Shown piece after piece: positions 19,201 to 25,449 of a stretch of 64,000 nt of DNA. This DNA is from Rhizobium rhododendri. Its GTDB lineage: Bacteria; Pseudomonadota; Alphaproteobacteria; Rhizobiales; Rhizobiaceae. Position 1 is the stretch's first letter. Each line of letters starts with the position of its first letter. The position numbers and the translations under genes are program-made. Where the stretch lies: positions 558,001 through 622,000 of the forward strand of contig NZ_CP117268.1 of assembly GCF_007000325.2 (NCBI RefSeq). Direction: 5' to 3'. A model generated the notes under the pieces. That model searched no databases, was not told where the DNA came from, and was given only the letters and a program-made list of their open reading frames with translations.

Positions 19201-19754
19201 TCCACCCGTGGCAGCGAGACGCCGACGATCCGGTAGGTCGATGCAAGCTTCAGCGCCGCTGTCGCATCGATCGACAGTCGCACATGCTCGCCGGCCACGA
19301 GCTCTGCGAAGGTGAGGCTCCAGTTCTCTCCGCCGTCGGCGCGTATGATGCCGTCATGCAGGATGAGATGTTCGACCGCCGTGTTCTTCAGGGCCGCAGC
19401 CTTCGCCATCAGATGGTGTCGCGCGGTCGCGGCGGCCTGCCTCAGGGGCACCGCCGTGATCTGGATCGTCTCGCTCGCAATCGTGGCACCTTGGTTAGGC
19501 GCCGCAGAAGTCGCTCCCAGCACCATATCCACATGCTCGAAGGGTACGTCCAGTTCCTCCGCGACGATCTGCGCCAGCGATGTGCGGATACCCGTTCCGA
19601 GATCGACATGGCCGTTGAAAGCTTTGACGCGACCGTCCCGGTCGATGGCGATGTAGAGCTCGGCCTCGTCGCCCTGGAGTTTGTCCGAAACGACAAGAAG
19701 AATGTCGGAGTTCAAGAAATAGGAGGATTTCGGCGCTTCGCGTTGGGTGTTCAT
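16215..19754 (-). CDS. molybdopterin-binding hydroxylase large subunit fused to tri-haem cytochrome c (nicotinate dehydrogenase subunit B-like)
   Basis: A 1179-residue fusion resembling NicB of Pseudomonas nicotinate degradation, close to its known length. Residues 1 to about 740 are the molybdopterin-binding part of the xanthine dehydrogenase family (GHVDLGTGIRTSLAQIVAEEL, GATIASETIQ, PLGVGESASVP). A membrane-anchor-like segment (about 755-780) follows. Then come three cytochrome c haem sites, CNVCH at 799, CSACH at 945 and CATCH at 1079. Substrate is hydroxylated with water oxygen and electrons pass through the 2Fe-2S partner and haems to the respiratory chain. Its ATG overlaps the stop of the small subunit by ATGA. 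Nicotinate or another N-heterocycle (isoquinoline type) is the likely substrate. Electron flow to haems rather than NAD is a family inference. Confidence 0.88.
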   Translation of the reverse strand: MNTQREAPKSSYFLNSDILLVVSDKLQGDEAELYIAIDRDGRVKAFNGHVDLGTGIRTSLAQIVAEELDVPFEHVDMVLGATSAAPNQGATIASETIQITAVPLRQAAATARHHLMAKAAALKNTAVEHLILHDGIIRADGGENWSLTFAELVAGEHVRLSIDATAALKLASTYRIVGVSLPRVDIPAKATGEWTYVHDVRVPGMLHGRVIRPLYAGFDHGEHVGNSLISIDEGSIAHIDGVVGVVAIGDFVGVVATREEIAMEAAKTLVVVWRAPPERPDLNAPEMALRANTSTPRKLIDRGNVDMALDGSAEPMNRTYVWPYQMHGSIGPSCAVADYGDNGLTVWSGTQNPFPMRRDLALLLDMPEDRILVERLEAAGCYGRNCADDVTADAALLSRAVRAPVRVQLTREQEHAWEPKGAAQVMDVRGGLDLEGGPSAYDFETRYPSNLAPTLSLILTGKVPPVSDVVQMGDRTAIPPYAYGNLRVTVHDMPPIARASWFRGVSAMPNIFAHECYIDELAAAAGVDPIEYRLRYLHDTRAVDLVHALAERANWVPHTKWGTLGGEGDLLYGRGFAYAVYIHGPFPGKAAAWVADVAVNTKTGEIAVTKVTCAQDSGMMINPDGVKHQIHGNVIQSTSRVLKERVEFSSTAVTSKEWGGYPLITFPELPDIDVLMVPRQDEPPLGVGESASVPSASAIANAVYDATGIRFRELPLTPELVLSALRGDASAAPTTTSAPKKRWWNFGLSAAGAVAAIAGLATMASPWRPAIATIERPDTNVYSAATIERGRLAAAVGACNVCHVGSDGTPFAGGRRFDTAFGTVYATNITPDVTNGIGGWSYPAFERAMREGISRDGHHLYPAHPYTSFAGAEDADLQALYAYLMTQTAVSEKAPETRLKFPYGIRMMMAGWNALFLKSSPMTYDKTRDATLNRGAYLVETLGHCSACHSERNALGAEKTGTAHLSGGFVDGWQAPALNAMAKGPVGWTEDAFYDYLRRGHSRDHGSAAGPMAHVVEVMQPLPDSDIRAMANYLSSLNGDGDPARAAAQRQTAIAASDSATRDAALVSPKGERIFNGACATCHAGNTVLSSLALNSNLHADTPNNVIQAILGGVEAPAILAATTGREAPEVMSMPSFRNTLDESQLKALTTYLRARFAPDKPAWNDASAAFQRAAATAH

Positions 19755-20275
19755 GGCGAAACCTCGTTTCGTGCCTCTGCCGATGCGCCGACTGCGCGAT
19801 CAGCTTTGGCGTAGGCGACGGCGCGGCGTGCCGCAGCGAGTATTTCCATATGGGTGCCACAGCGGCAGAGATGATGCCGAAGAGCTTCACGAATATCGGT
19901 TTCGTCAGGCTCGGGGTTGGCTTCCAGCAGCCCGACGATGGCAATGATCATGCCGTTCAGGCAGTATCCGCACTGTGCGGCGGCCTCCTCGATGAAGGCG
20001 CGCTGTACGACATGCAGACAGCCAGACTTTGCCAGGCCCTCCAGCGTCGTCACCTGCCTGTTGCCCAACGCCTTCAGCGGCACGGTGCATGAGCGAACGG
20101 GCCTGCCATCCACCAGCACCGCGCAGGCGCCGCACTCACCGAGCCCGCAACCATATTTGGGGCCGTTGAGGCAGAGATCGTTTCGGAGAATATAGAGAAG
20201 TGGCGTTGCGCCACCCGCTTCGACGGCGATGACGGCGCCGTTGACGTGGAGGGTGAATGAGGCAACCTCTTTCAA
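19751..20275 (-). CDS. 2Fe-2S small subunit of the molybdenum hydroxylase (nicotinate dehydrogenase subunit A-like)
   Basis: A 174-residue ferredoxin-type subunit carrying two 2Fe-2S clusters. The plant-type cluster motif is GCGLGECGACAVLVDG with a later RSC, and the second cluster is in QCGYCLNG and LCRCGTH. It relays electrons from the molybdenum centre of the large subunit. I chose the TTG at 20275 because GGAGG precedes it at good spacing and the protein then begins KEVASFTLHVNG, the domain edge; the ATG at 20344 adds 23 unrelated residues. TTG overlaps the TGA of the restored xdhC frame (TTGA), and its stop overlaps the large subunit start, so translation looks coupled across three genes. 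Confidence 0.9.
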   Translation of the reverse strand: MKEVASFTLHVNGAVIAVEAGGATPLLYILRNDLCLNGPKYGCGLGECGACAVLVDGRPVRSCTVPLKALGNRQVTTLEGLAKSGCLHVVQRAFIEEAAAQCGYCLNGMIIAIVGLLEANPEPDETDIREALRHHLCRCGTHMEILAAARRAVAYAKADRAVGASAEARNEVSP

Positions 20276-21146
20276 CAGCCAGCCTCCAAAGCACGGGCTC
20301 GGGCCCAAACCGCTCCGCCGATACCCATGCAACCCACTATCCAAAAAAGCGTCTCCTCATTGCGCATCCTAAGCGAAACCCCGTAGGCAACGTCTCCGAG
20401 CACGGAGAGGGCGAGGGTGTTTGCATCCCGAGCCTTGGCAATCACGCGGATTGGTGCCTCGATGCGTTCTATTTCGACGATGCCATCTAAGATCTTTCAG
20501 CGCCTCGGAGCGCCGATCGTGCATCTTGCGGCTACCAAGGATACCGATGTAGAAGGACATTCCGTCCAGTGCTGCACACAGCACCGGCAGTTCACGGTCG
20601 AGATCGTAATGTAGAAGGGCAACCATGTCCTGGTCAGGCAAGGCTTCATCCAGCAGGCTCGAAGCCTCTTCGTGGCGGATGACTGCATAGCCGGTCGAGG
20701 CTGCGAGATACGCCGAGCTCTCTGCCCCAATGGAGGTGCCGCTCGGCAAGAGCCGCGGACGCGCATAGGCTCGCAGCAAATGCGCTCCGTCCCAGGTGTT
20801 TCGATTTGAGAAGGGTGCGACCTCCAGTGACTGTGCACCTGCACTGTATCGCAGTCCCATGCAACGGCACGCGTTCAGGCCCTCGAGCACGGAATGCAGG
20901 CTAAGGTTATCTTGCAACAAGCGGATGGCCAGCATCATACCACCGCCGCACGGCAGGACCATATCGAAAAACCAAGGCCCTTCCCGGAGCCGCACAAACC
21001 GGTCGTTCCCGTGCCATAGTCTAAAGAGCCTCCGCAGCCACGGCAGCTTCCGTACAGCCGCCGAACACGTAGCCACAGCAGAGACCCTCCTCGTGAACCG
21101 CCATCTGGGCACCAAGCGCGCGCGGCGGCTCAATAATACTGGCCAT
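20272..21146 (-). pseudogene. xdhC: XdhC-family molybdenum-hydroxylase maturation protein, two frameshifts
   Basis: XdhC/CoxI proteins bind molybdenum cofactor, help sulfurate it and insert it into hydroxylases. Three frames together give a near-complete protein: GAQMAVHEEGLCCGYVFGGC and EAAVAAEAL at the 5' end, then after a shift near 21021-21033 HGNDRFVRL and MVLPCGGGM through FYIGILGSRKMHDRR, then after a second shift near 20486-20491 RIEAPIRVIAKARDANTLAL. The last frame stays open to a TGA overlapping the 2Fe-2S subunit start. The N-terminus is shorter than usual; its only ATG lies inside the end of the YrdC gene. Either the gene is inactive and maturation depends on another xdhC, or the sequence has indel errors. 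Confidence 0.78.
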
Positions 21147-21906
21147 GCCGATAGTTCCAGCTTTCGAAATTATTCGCCAGAGCCTCCATGATGCGATCAA
21201 CATCTAGACCTTTACGGATCAATGTGGGGGCAGGCTCAATAGAACGGCATCCACCTTGCTCTGGTACGATTTTTCCGTGTTCATCAACCATCGAAACCAT
21301 GACACCTTGTTCGTAACGCGATCCAGCTTCCTTTGCCGGCTGGATTGAAGCAACGTAGTCATCAGCTGCGATGACCAAATCCGCCATGGTACCAATACGC
21401 GCTCCGATCCCCTCAACCAGCCCTTTATTTCCCTGTCCAGATGGATTAGCAGAGCTCGCGAAGGTCAGTTTTTGCTCAACTTCCCATAGGCGTTGCGCGA
21501 TTAATTCGGAAGGCGTGCCAAACCGGATGACAAAACAACTTGTTCGGCGGCTGTCCATCACCAAGTCGGCGGCGCCGTCCGGTATGTGCCGAAGCGCCGC
21601 CTTTTTCCAGGGCAGAATGCATCCCAACAAAACATCTTCTTTCCAATGCCAAGAATAAAACGCGTCGATCTCTGGAGTCAATTCCGCCAAATCGCGCAGC
21701 TGTTCCAACGAACTTACGAGAACGACCCCAGGCTTGTTGAGATTACGTTCTTTCGCAGAAAATTTTCTTCGAAGCCCAGCGCCATCCGATGTCATAATTA
21801 TGTAACCCACTTTCGTGGGGCTCACAATCATGCCGCCCTCGGCGGTAAGAATATCTATCGCTTCAGGTTGAACAGCACCGTTCCATTGGATTGTTTTTTT
21901 TGACAT
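21130..21906 (-). CDS. YrdC/Sua5-domain protein (L-threonylcarbamoyladenylate synthase-like)
   Basis: A 258-residue YrdC-fold protein. The domain runs from GGMIVSPTKVGYIIMT (nucleotide-binding entry) through the K-x-R-x-x-x-K-P motif in KERNLNKPG to FASSANPSGQG. Housekeeping Sua5/TsaC makes threonylcarbamoyl-AMP for tRNA t6A. This divergent copy heads a molybdenum-hydroxylase operon, so it is probably not the tRNA enzyme; carbamoyl-adenylate chemistry on another acceptor is possible but is inference. Its stop overlaps the start region of the broken xdhC by 17 bases. The ATG follows AAGGAA. The 20-base element at 21973-21992 lies about 67 bases upstream and may be part of its promoter control. 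Confidence 0.8.
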   Translation of the reverse strand: MSKKTIQWNGAVQPEAIDILTAEGGMIVSPTKVGYIIMTSDGAGLRRKFSAKERNLNKPGVVLVSSLEQLRDLAELTPEIDAFYSWHWKEDVLLGCILPWKKAALRHIPDGAADLVMDSRRTSCFVIRFGTPSELIAQRLWEVEQKLTFASSANPSGQGNKGLVEGIGARIGTMADLVIAADDYVASIQPAKEAGSRYEQGVMVSMVDEHGKIVPEQGGCRSIEPAPTLIRKGLDVDRIMEALANNFESWNYRHGQYY

Positions 21907-21972
21907 GAAAAATTCCTTTGAAGAGACACCTCAAGAAGTTTTTCGTGCCATATAACCTTGTGAAGTTGCGTT

Positions 21973-21992
21973 ATGTTTTGTTGCGAAATGTT
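21973..21992 (-). promoter_or_regulatory. shared 20-base element, copy 2, upstream of the YrdC operon
   Basis: On the minus strand reads AACATTTCGCAACAAAACAT, identical to copy 1 at 12875-12894. It sits in the expected promoter region of the gene starting at 21906. A third copy of the core AACATTTCGCAA is at 34819-34830, also upstream of a gene. The regulator is unknown. Confidence 0.45.
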
Positions 21993-21999
21993 GTTGGCC

Positions 22000-22270
22000 T
22001 TCTGACAAACGCAGAAAAGCCCGGTACAAATTGCTGCGTTTAGCGGTGCATTGACCGTCGGATAAAAATTCCACTGCAGGCTTGTGGAGCGTGCCGATCT
22101 GCCGATTATTCTGAATGCGATTATCGAAAAGTTGAAACGGCGGTAGATGTTTTAAAGATAGACATTAGCAGGGTGCGGAAATAGCGCCAATTTTCCCGCC
22201 GATCCTCGATAGCTAGCTCGAATACGAGCAGCGACAATGGTTCTTCAGTGGCCTTGTCGGCCCGTTTCGT
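22000..22270. other. intergenic stretch before the IS5-type transposase
   Basis: No gene. A plus-strand frame near 22035-22145 reads protein-like (ending ADLPIILNAIIEKLKRR) but holds an internal stop and has no recognised family; it may be a decayed fragment. Confidence 0.3.
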
Positions 22271-22299
22271 CGTAATCCGCCCTCTTTAGGCGGATTACG
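22271..22299 (-). terminator. hairpin just downstream of the IS5-type transposase
   Basis: CGTAATCCGCC (22271-22281) pairs exactly with GGCGGATTACG (22289-22299) around a 7-base loop, 8 bases past the transposase stop codon. No U-tract follows on the minus strand, so it may act as a transcript end, as part of the element end, or both. Confidence 0.45.
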
Positions 22300-22306
22300 G
22301 GCGCGA

Positions 22307-23431
22307 TTAGGCTGTCGCCAGCAGCTTTGGCAGCCTCACCAGATTATAAGCCGTCGCTGTCAGGGTGAACATCCAGCCGACGCGATCCTTTCCACGATGG
22401 CGGGTCTTGCGCATTCCGCCGCTGGTCTTGGCCCAACCGAACACTTCCTCGATGCGCTTGCGAATGCGCTGACTGACACCGTAGCCGGGATGATGGGTGG
22501 TCCGACCGTCTATGGCCGAGCGTCGGTTCGTCGTGTTCTGGGCGACGTGTGGCGTTACCTTTGCGTCCCGCAAGGCGGCAACGAAGTCGGCCGTATCGTA
22601 GGCTTTGTCTGCAGCCAATGTGATGCGATGACGACCATCCATGCTGCCCACCATATCCAATGCTGCCTCGCGCTCGGCGGTGCCGGTCGCATGGGTCAGC
22701 GTGGCGGCGACAACCAAGCCGTTCCGGTTTTCCATGGTGACGTGGCCCATATGGCAGAGCCTGGCCGCCTGACCACGGGCCTTCTTATAAAGCCTGGCGT
22801 CCGGGTCGGTGGTCGATGCATGGGTTGCGTTGCTGCGCTTGTCGCCGTGGAAATCGCGCTCAGAGTTGCGGCCTTTGGCTTCTGGCGGCTGTTTCCCTTC
22901 AGCGCCAGAGCCGCTGCTGTCGGCGTCGCCACCATCTGCGTCGTCCTTGGGCTTGAAGCTCTTCATGCTCGCCCAGGCTTCGATCAAGGTACCGTCCACC
23001 GAGAAATGCTCGTCCGACAGCAGCGCTTTCACCCTCGGCTGGCCCAGCAAGGCGGCCAGGAACTTGGCGGCGATGTCGCCCGCCAGGAGGCGTTCGCGGT
23101 TCTTGGTGGACACCGTGACGTCCCAGATCGGCGCGTCCATCGACAGGCCGACGAACCAGCGGAACAGCAGATTGTAATCCATCTGCTCCATGAGCTGACG
23201 CTCCGAGCCGATCGTGTAGAAGGCCTGCAACAACAAAGCGCGCAGCAGCTTCTCCGGCGGGATCGACGGCCGGCCGATCGATGAATACATCGCCTCGAAA
23301 TCCGGCGACAGAACTTCCAGCGCTTCGTCTACAATGGCACGGATCGGCCGCAGCGGATGGTTTGCCGGAACGCGGGCTTCGCAGCTCACATAAGAAAATA
23401 GTCCCGCTGTCTGGTTGTCACTGCCGCGCAT
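22307..23431 (-). CDS. IS5-family DDE transposase
   Basis: A 374-residue transposase with an N-terminal DUF772-type domain (RPSIPPEKLLRALLLQAFY, QMDYNLLFRWFVGL) and a DDE domain: first Asp in HFSVDGTLIEAW, second Asp in LAADKAYDTADFV, and the Glu in RIRKRIEEVFGWAK. The ATG follows AGGAGG. The frame is intact with all catalytic residues. Full element ends could not be fixed: a terminal-repeat-like GAAGGCTGCGGAAAAAGG (minus-strand reading of 23495-23512) lies upstream, but no matching inverted copy was seen on the other side, so one end may be lost. It sits back to back with the IS110 element. Confidence 0.9.
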   Translation of the reverse strand: MRGSDNQTAGLFSYVSCEARVPANHPLRPIRAIVDEALEVLSPDFEAMYSSIGRPSIPPEKLLRALLLQAFYTIGSERQLMEQMDYNLLFRWFVGLSMDAPIWDVTVSTKNRERLLAGDIAAKFLAALLGQPRVKALLSDEHFSVDGTLIEAWASMKSFKPKDDADGGDADSSGSGAEGKQPPEAKGRNSERDFHGDKRSNATHASTTDPDARLYKKARGQAARLCHMGHVTMENRNGLVVAATLTHATGTAEREAALDMVGSMDGRHRITLAADKAYDTADFVAALRDAKVTPHVAQNTTNRRSAIDGRTTHHPGYGVSQRIRKRIEEVFGWAKTSGGMRKTRHRGKDRVGWMFTLTATAYNLVRLPKLLATA

Positions 23432-23644
23432 GTCATCCTCCTGCCGAAATCACTCAGCAATGGAATCACGGCAGTACGCTCGCAGCAAGCGCCTTTTTCC
23501 GCAGCCTTCTCTATTCGGCGTGTTGAGGTCAAGCACTTCGAGCTATTTCTGCATCGGCATCTAATATCTTTCGCGGTCCACGCTTCTCTCCGGGATCGGC
23601 CCCTCGGCCCTCCCACCATAGGATTAGGAGAACAAGGCGGTTCA

Positions 23645-23653
23645 ATCTGTTAG
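23645..23653. repeat. IS110 flanking direct repeat, one copy
   Basis: ATCTGTTAG, repeated at 24940-24948. It marks the likely junction on the transposase 3' side. Confidence 0.55.
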
Positions 23654-23774
23654 TCGCTCTAGCTGCGATATGCTGCAGTTGAGCAAGGCTGCGGTCGAAC
23701 TTACCTTGTCCACCGTCCGCGAAGGACATCTTTCCACCGGCTGGCAGAACTCTATTATCTCCCGTTGTTTCCGA

Positions 23775-24815
23775 TTAGGCGGCTTTCGCCACGTCGCTGT
23801 CGCGGCTCCACCGGAACTCCGTGCCATCGCTCCACATCCGGTGCATGATCACCGCAAGTCTCCGCGCAAGAGCGACAATGGCCTTTCGAAGACCGCGGCG
23901 TTTGGCAACATTCATCGCCCAAGCCTTCAACCAGGACCATTTCTTCACCCGCGTCAGCAACACCTGTGCCGCCTCGTAAAGTAGCCCGCGCATGATCGCA
24001 TCGCCGCAGGCAGACACGCGGCCAACTCTCTTGCTTTCTCCCGATTGATTGATGACCGGTGTCAGCCCCAAAGCAGGTCCCACCGCTCGGGAGTGCACAA
24101 ACCGAGCGGGACTGTCGATGGTGCAGATGTAAGCGAGTGAGATCACTGGACCTATTCCGGGTATCGTCATCAACCGCTTGCAGGTGACATCATCCCGGGC
24201 GATGTCGAGGACCTTCCGGTGCAGCCGTGAGAACTCGTCCCGGAGTTTTTGGCGGGCGTCAAGCAGGGGAGCGATGATCTCCTTGAGATCGGGAATAGCC
24301 TCCAGGAGTTCGTTGATGCGGTTTTCGAATTTACCAACCCTGGCAATGCCCACCTTGAGGCCGAAGTTACGCAGAAGCCCACGAATATCGTTCTCAAATG
24401 CGAGCGCCTTCTCCTGGAGCAGCTTACGTGCGGTCAGAAGAGCGCGGCGTTTTTGACTGGTCAGCGTCTTGACGTGCACGGGACGAAAGAGGTTCACCCG
24501 CATCATCTGGGCAATACCGCGGGCATCGTTGCGGTCCGTCTTGTTGACCTGCGCTTTGAGAAAGGCTTTCGCATGACGGGTTTCGATGCAGACCGTTGGC
24601 AGCTCCGCCTCAACCAGGCCACTATATAACCACTGCGACATCGGACCGGCTTCCAGCCCGATGCGGACAAATTCCCAGCCCAGGCTCTTTAACGCCGCGA
24701 CCAGATCGTCCGGGTGACTGACGACTTTCATCTCCCGGCAAATCCGACCGGTCTCATCAACGACACATACCGAGGTCTCTTGCAACGAGACGTCAAGGCC
24801 TGCAAAATACTGCAT
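23775..24815 (-). CDS. IS110-family transposase/recombinase
   Basis: A 346-residue recombinase that moves DNA with a guide (bridge) RNA. The RuvC-like DEDD N-domain begins MQYFAGLDVSLQETSVC and includes IGLEAGPMSQWL and NKTDRNDARGIAQ. The C-terminal transposase_20 domain has IPGIGPVISLAYI (helix-hairpin-helix) and SKRVGRVSACGD, which holds the likely catalytic serine. ATG at 24815 is chosen because GGAAGGAAG precedes it; the open frame runs 13 codons further upstream into the leader. The frame is complete, so the element may still be active. Confidence 0.93.
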   Translation of the reverse strand: MQYFAGLDVSLQETSVCVVDETGRICREMKVVSHPDDLVAALKSLGWEFVRIGLEAGPMSQWLYSGLVEAELPTVCIETRHAKAFLKAQVNKTDRNDARGIAQMMRVNLFRPVHVKTLTSQKRRALLTARKLLQEKALAFENDIRGLLRNFGLKVGIARVGKFENRINELLEAIPDLKEIIAPLLDARQKLRDEFSRLHRKVLDIARDDVTCKRLMTIPGIGPVISLAYICTIDSPARFVHSRAVGPALGLTPVINQSGESKRVGRVSACGDAIMRGLLYEAAQVLLTRVKKWSWLKAWAMNVAKRRGLRKAIVALARRLAVIMHRMWSDGTEFRWSRDSDVAKAA

Positions 24816-24948
24816 GCTGCGCTTCCTTCCATTGTTGTTTGTGGCTGTTCTCACATGACCACGTTTATCATCAACTCGAAGCGCAGCACCTCTTCATCAA
24901 ACCTGTGATGTCGAGGCAGGGACTCAAGCCGAATATCCTATCTGTTAG
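24816..24948 (-). ncRNA. putative IS110 bridge RNA leader
   Basis: The 133-base non-coding leader between the element end and the transposase start. In the IS110 group this position encodes the bridge RNA whose loops pair with target and donor DNA. The 14231-14385 relic preserves the same leader with clustered differences near its outer part and strong conservation of GAGGTGCTGCGCTTCGAG and TGATGATAAACGTGGTCA, as expected if structure matters. Exact RNA ends and loops were not determined; the call rests on position, family knowledge and the conserved second copy. Confidence 0.5.
24940..24948. repeat. IS110 flanking direct repeat, second copy
   Basis: ATCTGTTAG, identical to 23645-23653; marks the junction on the leader side. 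Confidence 0.55.
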
Positions 24949-25449
24949 AGGCCTGGCTGATGGTGCAAGGGTCCACCTCGTAATTGCGATATCCGCTGAG
25001 TTAACGGGACTTCAAAGGAATGTTCGAAGAGCTCGGCTTCGAGATCATAGCACGATCAAACGCGGGTATTGAGCCGTCCGACGAAGATCGGGAAGTGTCC
25101 TAGCCAGAAGGTATGGGGAGGTGGCGTAGCTCCGAAGGCGATTGCTCTCCCAGGCCCGGTGTGCGAATCGCAGATCCGGTTGGGCGAGCACCCCGGCCGC
25201 CCCTGCAAGCCAGATATCATCCTGATTGTGGCGGCAAAGTGGGTCGCCGCAACATCTCTCAACATAACTAGACCCAACTCAATAATGAGGCATGGCATAC
25301 CTTTGGACACGGCAGCTTGATTGCCACGCACGAATTAGGAGCGCCGGGAATGAACGATCCAAGGGAGCTTTGTCGTATGTCTTGCATCACTCACCTTCAC
25401 AGAATTCGGACCAGTCAGTGCCCTTCTTCTGAGGCGAGTTCTGAACTGG
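24949..25449. other. intergenic stretch before the peptide-export operon
   Basis: No recognised gene; the 83- and 91-codon frames here overlap on opposite strands and resemble nothing. The promoter of the exporter operon should lie in its right part. Confidence 0.35.

Larger units (their letters stand above)
23652..24948 (-). mobile_element. complete IS110-family insertion sequence
   Basis: About 1.3 kb carrying one transposase gene. The nine bases ATCTGTTAG occur at 23645-23653 and 24940-24948 in the same direction. On the minus strand both ends therefore show CTAACAGAT, compatible with a CT core dinucleotide used for IS110 recombination. As usual for this family there are no long terminal inverted repeats. 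The long non-coding leader lies on the transposase 5' side. Confidence 0.7.

Noticed and set aside
22397-23284. 295-codon plus-strand frame opposite the IS5-type transposase
   Set aside because: Antisense shadow of a complete transposase with catalytic residues.
12160-25003. Shared ATCCGCTGAGTTAA at about 12161 and 24990
   Set aside because: A 14-base match between two places in 64 kb is expected by chance, and the flanks do not align.
25056-25331. Overlapping 83- and 91-codon frames on opposite strands
   Set aside because: Mutually antisense, no homology seen and no ribosome site.
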